The position numbers and the translations under genes are program-made. From contig JASGDF010000011.1 of NCBI GenBank assembly GCA_047607345.1, forward strand, positions 1-26,851: a stretch of DNA of 26,851 bases, read 5' to 3'. Below the pieces are notes generated by a model. That model did no database searches. It was not told where the DNA came from and was given only the letters and a program-made list of their open reading frames with translations. Positions 8,149 through 14,884 of this stretch are shown here, in pieces. Every line of letters begins with the position of its first letter. Positions within the stretch are counted from its first letter, which is position 1. Origin of the DNA: Pseudomonas_S sp047607345 (GTDB taxonomy: Bacteria; Pseudomonadota; Gammaproteobacteria; Xanthomonadales; Xanthomonadaceae).

Positions 8149-8601
8149 TTATTCCCGACCCGCCGACGCCGACACCCCAGGCACCTGGTTGCCCCTGGAA
8201 TACATGCACTGCGCGTAGGCATTGTCGTACGCCTGCTGGATGCTGTACTGCGTCGTGCCCGGCGCGGAGCTGCCGCTGCTGGCGCCGATCGCGGCGCCGG
8301 TGGCGGCACCGGCCACGACCAATCCACCGTCGTGCGGCCCCGGCCCCTGCAGGGCCGCGCCGACCGCCGCGCCCAGCACCGTGCCCAGCACCGCCGAGCC
8401 GGCCGCCTTGTTGTTGGCCTGGTCGGTCATTCCCCGCACCGAACCGGCGGCGTACTCGCGGCATGCCGCATCATCGGCCTGGAATGCCTGGAACGGCTGG
8501 TTGGGCGCCGGCATCACCCGGACGGTGGGCGCCATCGGCGTGGTCGCGCAGCCCGTCAGCGCCAGCAGAACGCCGCAGACACCCCATGCTCGTGTGTTCA
8601 T
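8149..8601 (-). CDS. Glycine-zipper lipoprotein, function unknown
   Basis: Protein of 150 aa with a lipoprotein signal (lipobox LTGC, Cys18). Residues about 65-115 form a glycine-zipper: GTVLGAAVGAALQG and a second GAATGAAIGASSGSS, the pattern of YMGG-like/SlyB-like outer-membrane proteins whose small-residue helices pack in membranes. Around it are an acidic DDAACREYA region and a C-terminal QQAYDNAYAQCMYSRG stretch, both common in this lipoprotein type. The ATG at 8601 has AAGG eight bases upstream; a GTG three codons earlier is possible. Its start lies 27 bp after the stop of the next upstream gene (8629-9153), so the two are probably co-transcribed. Role in envelope integrity is inference. 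Confidence 0.82.
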   Translation of the reverse strand: MNTRAWGVCGVLLALTGCATTPMAPTVRVMPAPNQPFQAFQADDAACREYAAGSVRGMTDQANNKAAGSAVLGTVLGAAVGAALQGPGPHDGGLVVAGAATGAAIGASSGSSAPGTTQYSIQQAYDNAYAQCMYSRGNQVPGVSASAGRE

Positions 8602-8628
8602 GTATCGCACCTTCTCAGAAGAATCGGA

Positions 8629-9153
8629 TCAAGGAATCGGTTGCCGGACGAAATCGATCGGGCATGTCTGCACTTCGGGGTAATACCCCTGGTCCGGGCA
8701 GTAGTAACGGAAGCGAGGCGCGGGGGCGACCGGCGTCGCCGGTGTCGTGTCCACCACCCGAACCCGCGGCGGCGGCGGCGGCGGCGGGTAGATCACCGAC
8801 GACACCACCGTGGGATAGGGATAGACCGGCTGGTCGTACCAGTACCACATGCCATCGACGATCCACCACCAGCCCCAGCGGCCGTCGTAGTAGTCGTGCC
8901 GCCAACCGCCAGCGGCCCACAACGCGCGGTCGTCGGGTCCGAAGCGACGGAAATCGCCGGGGAACGGGTGGTGCGGACCACCTGGACCCTGCCCCGGCGC
9001 GTGCCGCCCCGGCCCATCCGCCCACTGCGGCCGGTCCTGGGCCTGCGCCATCGTCGCGACGCCCAGGGCGAGCAGCATCGACGCGTAGAGGAAGACCCTC
9101 CGCACAGGGATATGCGGCACGTTTGCGAGAGACTCGCGATGGAAGTTTTTCAT
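8629..9153 (-). CDS. Exported Pro/Tyr/Trp-rich protein, function unknown
   Basis: Protein of 174 aa. A long signal peptide (about 1-38, cleavage near AQA|Q) is followed by a low-complexity region rich in Pro, Gly, His, Trp and Tyr: WRHDYYDGRWGWWWIVDG, a run of seven prolines, and a C-terminal YYCPDQGYYPEVQTCP motif with two cysteines that could pair. I have seen this Tyr-Tyr-Cys...Tyr-Tyr-Pro...Cys-Pro tail in small envelope proteins of Xanthomonadaceae and Burkholderiales, but no function is assigned. The ATG at 9153 begins a standard signal peptide; the frame can be read from a TTG at 9195 but without benefit. Lies directly upstream of the glycine-zipper lipoprotein, probably in one transcript whose promoter would be in the AT-rich stretch beyond 9153. 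Confidence 0.75.
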   Translation of the reverse strand: MKNFHRESLANVPHIPVRRVFLYASMLLALGVATMAQAQDRPQWADGPGRHAPGQGPGGPHHPFPGDFRRFGPDDRALWAAGGWRHDYYDGRWGWWWIVDGMWYWYDQPVYPYPTVVSSVIYPPPPPPPRVRVVDTTPATPVAPAPRFRYYCPDQGYYPEVQTCPIDFVRQPIP

Positions 9154-9832
9154 GATGGACCGACCCGGAATGCATGACTCTCTGGCGAGGAACAAATATT
9201 AGGCGTTGAACCTATCCGCAACTTGAGTCTGAAACCTTTTTCCCGGAGCGAGACAGTAGTCATTCAAATTTCGCCAAACAACGTGACATTTCACGCAAAT
9301 TATTTTCATTAATGGACACAAATAGATAATCATCGAATCAAATCCAATCTATTTTCCTGGCCAACCGCTGCGCGCAGCGCATCAGTGAGAAGATCGCCGG
9401 ATACAGCGAACAGAAGATATTGCCCAGGAATCCCCGCGACCTGATCTCAGACAGCCATACGCTCCCGACAGCGGCACCGCCGCGAAGGTCGGCATCGCAA
9501 ACCAGAATCCCGCGCATGCCGGACGGAAGCGACGTCTTAGCGAAGGCGGCCAGCGTGGCGAGCACGACGACCGACCCGGCCAAACGATCGACGACGCGGC
9601 CGCTCACGCCAGGCAGTTTCTCGATGACCGTCGCCACGAATATCCCGGACCCGCGGCGGCGCCAGAGCAGGCATGGACCCCATGCTTACGGTTGCCGTCG
9701 TTACCATCCAGCCTGTCGCCCGCTCGATGGACACCACGCGGCGCGGCGCCGGGCAACCACGCATGACGCCACCGGACGGCTCCACCGCCGCTGCTCTAGA
9801 ATCGGCACTTTGCCCCCGAACGGCCACGACTC
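9154..9832. other. Long intergenic stretch with AT-rich island
   Basis: About 680 bp between the divergent exported-protein gene and dapA. Roughly 9190-9355 is strikingly AT-rich for this genome (for example around AAATTATTTTCATTAATGG), then composition returns to GC-rich. The island probably holds the promoter for the leftward pair of exported-protein genes, and could be recently acquired DNA. A doubtful minus-strand frame (9338-9637) lies in the middle. I see no promoter boxes that I would defend for dapA. Confidence 0.5.
9338..9637 (-). CDS. Doubtful small hypothetical protein
   Basis: Open frame of 99 codons starting GTG at 9637. The product has one short hydrophobic run (SVVVLATLAAFA, about residues 23-34) and a second near the C-terminus (NIFCSLYPAIFSLM), and ends in basic residues. 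I do not recognise a family. Third-position GC is moderate and lower than in surrounding genes, the last codons run into AT-rich DNA, and the ribosome-binding site is weak. It may be a small membrane protein, a gene remnant or chance. Confidence 0.25.
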   Translation of the reverse strand: MATVIEKLPGVSGRVVDRLAGSVVVLATLAAFAKTSLPSGMRGILVCDADLRGGAAVGSVWLSEIRSRGFLGNIFCSLYPAIFSLMRCAQRLARKIDWI

Positions 9833-10735
9833 ATGACCACATCCCCTCCCCTGCTCCGCGGCAGCATCGTTGCCCTCGTCACCCCGATGCACGAGGACGG
9901 CAGCGTCGATTACGTCGCGTTGCGGCGACTGGTGGACTGGCATGTCACGGAGGGCACCGACTGCATCGGCGTGGTCGGCACCACCGGCGAGTCGCCCACC
10001 GTCGACGTGGAGGAGCACTGCGAAATCATCCGCGTGGCGGTCGAGCAGGCGGCCGGACGGGTGCCAGTGATGGCCGGCTGCGGCGGCAACTCCACCGCCG
10101 AGGCGATCGCGCTGGCGCAGTTCGCGCACAAGGTCGGCGCCAGCAGCCAGTTGCAGGTCGTGCCGTACTACAACAAGCCTGGCCAGGAAGGGCAGTACCG
10201 CCACTTCCGGGCCATCGCCGAGGCGACCGGCGAGCTGCCGATCGTGCTCTACAACGTCCCCGGCCGCAGCGTCGCCGACCTGCAGCACGCCACCGTGCTG
10301 CGGCTGGCGCAGGTACCGGGCATCGTCGGCATCAAGGAGGCCACCGGCAACCTCGAACGCGCGCAATGGTTGATCCGCGAGGTGCCGGAGCACTTCGCGG
10401 TGTACTCCGGCGACGATGCCACCGCGGTGACGCTGATACTGCTCGGCGGCCACGGCAACGTCAGTGTCACCGCCAACGTCGCGCCGCGGCTGATGCACGC
10501 GCTGTGCGCGGCCGCGCTGCAGGGCGACGTCGCCACCGCCAACCGGATCCAGCAGCAGTTGCTGCCGCTGCACCGCCAGCTGTTCGTCGAGGCCAATCCG
10601 ATCCCGGTGAAGTGGGCGGTGCAGCGCCTGGGCCTGTGCGGCGGCACCCTGCGCCTGCCGATGACCGAGCTGGAACCCGCGCACCAGGCACTGGTGGAAG
10701 CCGCGCTCGGCGAGGCCGGGCTGCTGCCGCGCTGA
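9833..10735 (+). CDS. dapA: 4-hydroxy-tetrahydrodipicolinate synthase
   Basis: Protein of 300 aa, collinear with E. coli DapA. It condenses pyruvate with aspartate semialdehyde at the branch point to diaminopimelate and lysine, in the cytoplasm. The Schiff-base lysine is Lys168 in GIKEATGNL; Thr50-Thr51 in GTTGES and Tyr140 in LYNVPGR complete the proton relay, and Arg145 matches the substrate-binding arginine. PYYNKP and EANPIPVKWA are diagnostic of true DapA as opposed to other aldolases of the N-acetylneuraminate lyase group. The ATG at 9833 puts the barrel start at the usual place. No other lysine-pathway gene is adjacent; the downstream neighbour is convergent, so it is probably transcribed alone. 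Confidence 0.95.
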   Translation: MTTSPPLLRGSIVALVTPMHEDGSVDYVALRRLVDWHVTEGTDCIGVVGTTGESPTVDVEEHCEIIRVAVEQAAGRVPVMAGCGGNSTAEAIALAQFAHKVGASSQLQVVPYYNKPGQEGQYRHFRAIAEATGELPIVLYNVPGRSVADLQHATVLRLAQVPGIVGIKEATGNLERAQWLIREVPEHFAVYSGDDATAVTLILLGGHGNVSVTANVAPRLMHALCAAALQGDVATANRIQQQLLPLHRQLFVEANPIPVKWAVQRLGLCGGTLRLPMTELEPAHQALVEAALGEAGLLPR

Positions 10736-10816
10736 CGGGTTCCAGCATGCCGTGGCGTTGATGGCCGATCTGCCTGCATCAGGCCGGGACCGATCCAATG
10801 GGTTCACCGTCCAATC

Positions 10817-10828
10817 CCCCCCGGGGGG
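10817..10828. other. C6G6 palindrome (homopolymer junction)
   Basis: Seven C followed by six G form CCCCCCGGGGGG in the gap between dapA and the YncE-like gene. Such tracts can vary in length by slippage, but no gene starts here, so I assign no function. Confidence 0.4.
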
Positions 10829-10850
10829 CCGGCTTTACCAGCCAGGCCCC

Positions 10851-10889
10851 GTCATCAATCACCGAGCAGTCCGCGCGGGAATTGATGAC
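10851..10889 (-). terminator. Inverted repeat after the YncE-like gene
   Basis: GTCATCAAT at 10851-10859 and its exact complement at 10881-10889 flank a 21-nt GC-rich spacer, starting 9 bp past the YncE-like stop on the minus strand and about 115 bp after dapA. It may be the shared transcript end of these convergent genes. The long spacer makes it a weak candidate. Confidence 0.35.
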
Positions 10890-10898
10890 ACGCGCTGG

Positions 10899-12038
10899 CT
10901 AGAGCTGGATCCGCGCCACGCTCTCGGCGGCATCCCCGGGCGCGTCCTGGCCGTTCTTGATGCTCACATACAGCACGTTGCGGCGCGTATCCAGGGCAAG
11001 GCTGTTCGGGTGCGCCGGCACCGACCAGCGTCCCACCTGGGTGTAGCGCTCGCTGTCGTAGGCGGTCACCGTGCCCGCCTCGCGGTTGCTGACGTACAGC
11101 CGCCTGCGCGGCGCGTCCAGCAGCAGCGCCAGCGGACCGGCCTCGGTCGGGATGCTGGCCAACTCCTTGCCGGTGGCCGGATCGATCACCAGCACGCGCT
11201 TGCCCGGATGACGGGAGACGAAACCGGGGATGCTCTTGGCCTGGTAGTCGCGGATCAGCTCCAGGCCCTGGTCGGTGACGAACAGCCGCTTGCCGTCCGG
11301 GTCCAGCGCCAGGTTCATCGGTTGCTCGGCGCTGACCTTGTAGCGGCGCTCGACCTTGCCGCTGCCGGTACCAACCACGACGATCTCACCCAGCAGGTTG
11401 GAGGTGTACACCTGGCGGCCGGCACGATCCAGGGTCAGCCCCGGCGCCTTGGCCTTGCCCAGTCCGGCAATGGTGTCCACGAGCTTGAGCGAGCGCGTAT
11501 CGACCACGAACAGCACGCTGCCCTCGCCGGAATGGCCGGTGACGTAGAGGCGGTGATTCGCCGGATCGACCACCAGCTCGCGCAGGTCGTGGGTGTAGCC
11601 GGCCTTGCCGTCCTTGCCGACCACCTTGTCCATCAGCTGCACCGTGCCGATCGCCTTGTTGGCGGCGATGTCGACCACCGTGACCGAGGTGTCGACGGTG
11701 TTGCCGACGTACAGCCGGGCGCTGGCGTCGTCCAGCACCACGCCGAACGCCTTGCGCTCCAGCGCGATGCGCGCCTGCACCGCCAGCGTGGCCGGGTCCA
11801 GCCGCAGCACCTGGGACGGCCCTGCGTCCTCGCCGAAGCCGCCGGAGGAGGCGACGAACAGCGCATCCTGGGTCGGGCTGTAGGCCAGCTCGTACAGGCC
11901 GCGGGCGATCGGCTGGCGCTGCACGGCGGCAGCAGCGGCGGCGCTCGCCGGCGCTTCAACGGCGAACGCGGCGACCGGGACGATGGCGAGACAGAACCCC
12001 AGCGAGAACGCGGGGATACGGGCGAGGGAACGCTTCAT
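10899..12038 (-). CDS. YncE-like periplasmic beta-propeller protein
   Basis: Protein of 379 aa with a signal peptide (1-26, cleavage near AFA|V) and then seven propeller-type repeats with the family's RLYV(G/S)N and D(P/T)A(T/N)G(K/R) blades: for example ARLYVGNTVDTSVTVVD, HRLYVTGHSGEG, KRLFVTDQG and RRLYVSNREAGTV. GLYELAYSPTQDALFVAS near the N-terminus is close to the opening of E. coli YncE (353 aa), a periplasmic seven-bladed propeller that binds DNA in vitro and is linked to iron status. There yncE sits beside a TonB receptor gene; here the nearest receptor is about 3 kb away. ATG 12038 has AGGAG six bases upstream. An 18-bp palindrome lies 43-60 bp upstream. Confidence 0.88.
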   Translation of the reverse strand: MKRSLARIPAFSLGFCLAIVPVAAFAVEAPASAAAAAAVQRQPIARGLYELAYSPTQDALFVASSGGFGEDAGPSQVLRLDPATLAVQARIALERKAFGVVLDDASARLYVGNTVDTSVTVVDIAANKAIGTVQLMDKVVGKDGKAGYTHDLRELVVDPANHRLYVTGHSGEGSVLFVVDTRSLKLVDTIAGLGKAKAPGLTLDRAGRQVYTSNLLGEIVVVGTGSGKVERRYKVSAEQPMNLALDPDGKRLFVTDQGLELIRDYQAKSIPGFVSRHPGKRVLVIDPATGKELASIPTEAGPLALLLDAPRRRLYVSNREAGTVTAYDSERYTQVGRWSVPAHPNSLALDTRRNVLYVSIKNGQDAPGDAAESVARIQL

Positions 12039-12080
12039 GCGAGCTCCTTGATCGGCACGGGAAGGTGTCCTGGCTCGCGG

Positions 12081-12098
12081 GGCCGTCGATCGACGGCC
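12081..12098. promoter_or_regulatory. 18-bp perfect palindrome upstream of the YncE-like gene
   Basis: GGCCGTCGA followed directly by its complement TCGACGGCC, with no spacer, 43-60 bp upstream of the minus-strand start at 12038. Position and symmetry fit an operator for a dimeric regulator or a very tight hairpin, but I do not recognise the motif as a known box, and it does not resemble a Fur site. Confidence 0.35.
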
Positions 12099-12237
12099 GG
12101 CCCGTGCGCGTCCGGCGCAGGGCGGGGCTGGCTTGCGTTGGGACTGCGGAAGTCCCGATTCTGGCACAGCGCGGCGCGCTACCGGCCTCACGCGATGAAT
12201 CCCCCCGGCCGGCGCACCGCGCAGCTGGCCGGCGGGT

Positions 12238-12786
12238 TCACCAGACCAGGTCGTCGGGCACCTTGAACCGCTCCTGGTCGTAGTAGTCGTCGCCACTGCC
12301 GGCGGCGGCCGGAACGCTCCCATGATCGACCAGGATCGCGCCGGCATCGCGCTCGCGGATCTTCTCCGCCGCCGCGCGCGGCACCAGCTCCACGCCGTCG
12401 TCGTGCCGCACGATCACCAGCGCGCCGCTGGCCAGCTGGGCGCGCTGCAGCTTGTCGACCAACAGCGTGCGGATCGCACTGCCGTCTTCGAAGCGATATT
12501 CCAGCTCGCCGCTGCGCTTGACCCGCTGGGTCTCGACGATCTGGCGCACCTGCGCCTGCTGCTCGCGCAGGCGCGCCTGCGCGTTGCGCTCGGCGGCCAG
12601 CGCGCGGTCACGCTCGGCGCGCTCGGCCTGCAGACGCGCGGCATCGATCCGGTCGGTCTCGGCGGTGGCCGGCGCGCCCTTGCCGTGGCGCGCCCTGGCC
12701 TGCTCGCGCGCGATCTGGTCGACCTTGCCCTTCTTGACCAGGCCGGCCTTGAGCAACTGTTCCTGAAGCGGATTGCGGATGGCCAT
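12238..12786 (-). CDS. DUF2058 family protein (YaiL-like)
   Basis: Protein of 182 aa, close to the E. coli YaiL length. The N-terminus has the family signature NPLQEQLLKAGLVKKGKV; residues about 25-100 are very rich in Arg, Ala, Glu and Gln and should form a long charged coiled coil; the C-terminal part carries YRFEDGSAIRTLLVD and ends in a conserved KVPDDLVW. DUF2058 proteins are described as nucleoid or polysome associated and their molecular role is not known. No signal peptide, so cytoplasmic. The ATG at 12786 gives the standard MAIRNPLQ start. About 200 bp separates its stop from the start of the YncE-like gene on the same strand, so they are probably separate units. Confidence 0.9.
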   Translation of the reverse strand: MAIRNPLQEQLLKAGLVKKGKVDQIAREQARARHGKGAPATAETDRIDAARLQAERAERDRALAAERNAQARLREQQAQVRQIVETQRVKRSGELEYRFEDGSAIRTLLVDKLQRAQLASGALVIVRHDDGVELVPRAAAEKIRERDAGAILVDHGSVPAAAGSGDDYYDQERFKVPDDLVW

Positions 12787-13008
12787 GGCAGGCGTGGCGG
12801 AAGCATCGGGGGTCGGCAGGTTAGGACCAAACCCGCTCAGCGTCGAGCCTGCCGCAACCGGGTGGCGGCGATGATGCGCAACCGCTGCGGCCATCACTTC
12901 ATGACCTCATGCCATTTGGGAGGCCGGTTGCGCGATGCAATCCTGAGCAATCGGTGCGTTCCAAGCCGATGCTCCTCGACGCATTTCCTCCAAACCAAAG
13001 GTTCCCTC

Positions 13009-14832
13009 ATGCATCCGCACTCCGCCAGCGGGCGTGCTCCCGGCCGCCGCTGGGCCATTGCCGGCATCTGGCTGCTCGCTGTCGCAACCGTGCCATGCGC
13101 GGCTCTGGCCGACGCCCCCACGGCCGCCGGCAGCAGCGTCCCGGCCAGCACCACCCCGCGCCGCGGCAACATCGACGATACCCGTGGCTACGCGCCCACC
13201 CATCACCCGGTGCGGACCACCGGAGGCCTGGTGGTCAGCCAGAGCCGGCCAGCATCGGAAGTGGGCGCGGCGATCCTGCGCAAGGGCGGCAACGCGATCG
13301 ACGCGGCGGTCGCGGTGGGCCTGGCCGAGGCCGTCACGCTGCCGCGCGCCGGCAATCTGGGCGGCGGCGGCTACATGGTCATCTACCTGGCCGGGCAGCA
13401 GCGCACGACATCCTTCGACTACTACGGCTCGGCGCCCGCCGCGACCACGCCCACCTTGCTGCTCGGCGGACCCGCGCCCACCTTGGCGCTCGGCGGGGAC
13501 GGCAGACCCCAGAGCGGCGCATCGGTGTCCTGGAAGGGGGTGGCGGTGCCGGGCACGGTGGCCGCCTTCTACGACGCGCAGCGCAAGTATGGAAGGCTGC
13601 CATGGAAGCAGGTGGTGCAGCCGGCCATCGAGCTGGCCGAGAATGGCGTGCGCCTGTCCGACGACGAAGCGATGATCCTGGCCTGGGCCAGGCCCACGCT
13701 GATCCGCAACGAGCAGACGCGCCGGCAGTTCTACAAGCCCGACGGCAGCGACTACCACGCTGGCGAGGTACTGCGCCAGCCGGACCTGGCGTGGTCGCTG
13801 CGGCAGATCGCACGCGATGGCGCCGATGCGTTCTACAAGGGCGAGATCGCCCGCCGCATCGTCGCGGCCAGCCGCGCCAACGGCGGCATCCTCGAAGCGG
13901 CGGACCTGGCCGGCTACCGCGCGCGCGAGCTCGAGCCGGTGCGTTCTAGCTACCGCGGCGTGGAGCTGGCGCTGCCCGCCTCGCCCGCGTCAGGGCCGAC
14001 CCTGGCCGAGATCCTCAACATTCTGGAGCACTTCCCGTTGCAGGACTACGGGCAGGGCAGCGCCCGCAGCCTGCACCTGATCGCCGAGGCGGTGCGACTG
14101 GCCGAGGCCGACCGCAACGCCTTCGCCGGCGGAGCGCCGCAGGTGCAGACCCCCGACCAGCAGCTCGCCGACAAGCGCTATGCGCGCACGCGCGCGGCGC
14201 TGATCTCGCCAGACCGCACACTGCCGTCCGACGCGGTCAAGGCCGGCGATCCGTTCGCCGCGCATGGTCCGGATACCACTCATTACTCGGTGGTCGACGC
14301 CGAGGGCAACGCAGTCAGCAATACCTACACCCTGAGCTACAACTTCGGTGCCGCGGTGATCGCCCCCGGCACCGGCATCCTGCTGAACAATTCACTGGGC
14401 AACTTCAATTGGGGCGGCCCGGCCGACTCGCCCAACGCGCCGGCGCCCGGCAAGCGGCTGCTGTCGACGATCACCCCGTTCATCGCGTTCAAGGACGGCA
14501 AGCCCTGGATCGTCGCCGGCACTCCCGGCGGCGGCTCGATCATCTCCGCGCTCGCCCAGTTCCTGGTCAACACCATCGACTTCCGGCTCAACATCGCCGA
14601 GGCCAGCGCGCGCCCGCGCATCAATGCCGCGCGCGACGGGCTGATCTCCTACGAGGAATCGCTGTCGCCGGACACCCTGGACCTGCTCGAAAAGCTCGGC
14701 CACAAGGTCGAGCCGTTCATCACCCAGACCAGCATCCAGGCGATCGAGCTCGGCCCGGACGGCTCGGCCTACGGTTCGGCCGATACGCGCCGGCCCGACT
14801 CGGCCGCGATCGGCGTGCAAGGCTACAACTGA
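13009..14832 (+). CDS. ggt: Gamma-glutamyltranspeptidase family protein with altered substrate pocket
   Basis: Protein of 607 aa with a signal peptide (cleavage near ALA|D35), so periplasmic. It has the full two-subunit Ntn-hydrolase layout: RAGNLGGGGYM (Arg equivalent to E. coli Arg114), self-processing nucleophile Thr423 in DTTHYSVVD, LLNN, and the oxyanion GTPGGGS. Known enzymes cut themselves before the Thr and transfer or hydrolyse gamma-glutamyl groups, as in glutathione use. Aligning by eye from the nucleophile, three gamma-glutamyl-binding residues differ: Asn411 is Ser443, Gln430 is Ser462 and Asp433 is Asn465 (the usual MDDFS reads LGNFN); Ser462-Ser463 reads Ser-Thr. The stretch after it is shorter than the E. 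coli lid loop. The gene may therefore act on something other than a plain gamma-glutamyl compound. ATG 13009 has AAGG eight bases upstream. Convergent with a TonB receptor gene. Confidence 0.85.
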   Translation: MHPHSASGRAPGRRWAIAGIWLLAVATVPCAALADAPTAAGSSVPASTTPRRGNIDDTRGYAPTHHPVRTTGGLVVSQSRPASEVGAAILRKGGNAIDAAVAVGLAEAVTLPRAGNLGGGGYMVIYLAGQQRTTSFDYYGSAPAATTPTLLLGGPAPTLALGGDGRPQSGASVSWKGVAVPGTVAAFYDAQRKYGRLPWKQVVQPAIELAENGVRLSDDEAMILAWARPTLIRNEQTRRQFYKPDGSDYHAGEVLRQPDLAWSLRQIARDGADAFYKGEIARRIVAASRANGGILEAADLAGYRARELEPVRSSYRGVELALPASPASGPTLAEILNILEHFPLQDYGQGSARSLHLIAEAVRLAEADRNAFAGGAPQVQTPDQQLADKRYARTRAALISPDRTLPSDAVKAGDPFAAHGPDTTHYSVVDAEGNAVSNTYTLSYNFGAAVIAPGTGILLNNSLGNFNWGGPADSPNAPAPGKRLLSTITPFIAFKDGKPWIVAGTPGGGSIISALAQFLVNTIDFRLNIAEASARPRINAARDGLISYEESLSPDTLDLLEKLGHKVEPFITQTSIQAIELGPDGSAYGSADTRRPDSAAIGVQGYN

Positions 14833-14840
14833 CTCAGCCA

Positions 14841-14879
14841 CCGGGGCCTGCCGCCGATGATCGCGGCGGCCGGCCCCGG
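14841..14879. terminator. Shared hairpin terminator of two convergent genes
   Basis: CCGGGGCC (14841-14848) pairs with 14872-14879, and after one mismatch GCCGCCG (14850-14856) pairs with 14864-14870, leaving a 7-nt loop. It fills the 52-bp gap between the stops of the GGT-family gene and the TonB receptor gene, so it can end transcripts from both sides. No U-run on either side. Confidence 0.65.
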
Positions 14880-14884
14880 GGCGG

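Noticed and set aside
6562..10735. Aldehyde dehydrogenase and dapA homologue as a sugar-acid degradation operon
   Set aside because: They are 1.8 kb apart with opposite-strand genes between them, and the dapA product has the full motif set of the lysine-pathway enzyme.
12322..13008. Upstream in-frame extension of the GGT-family protein
   Set aside because: It is antisense to the DUF2058 gene and would hide the signal peptide that starts at 13009.
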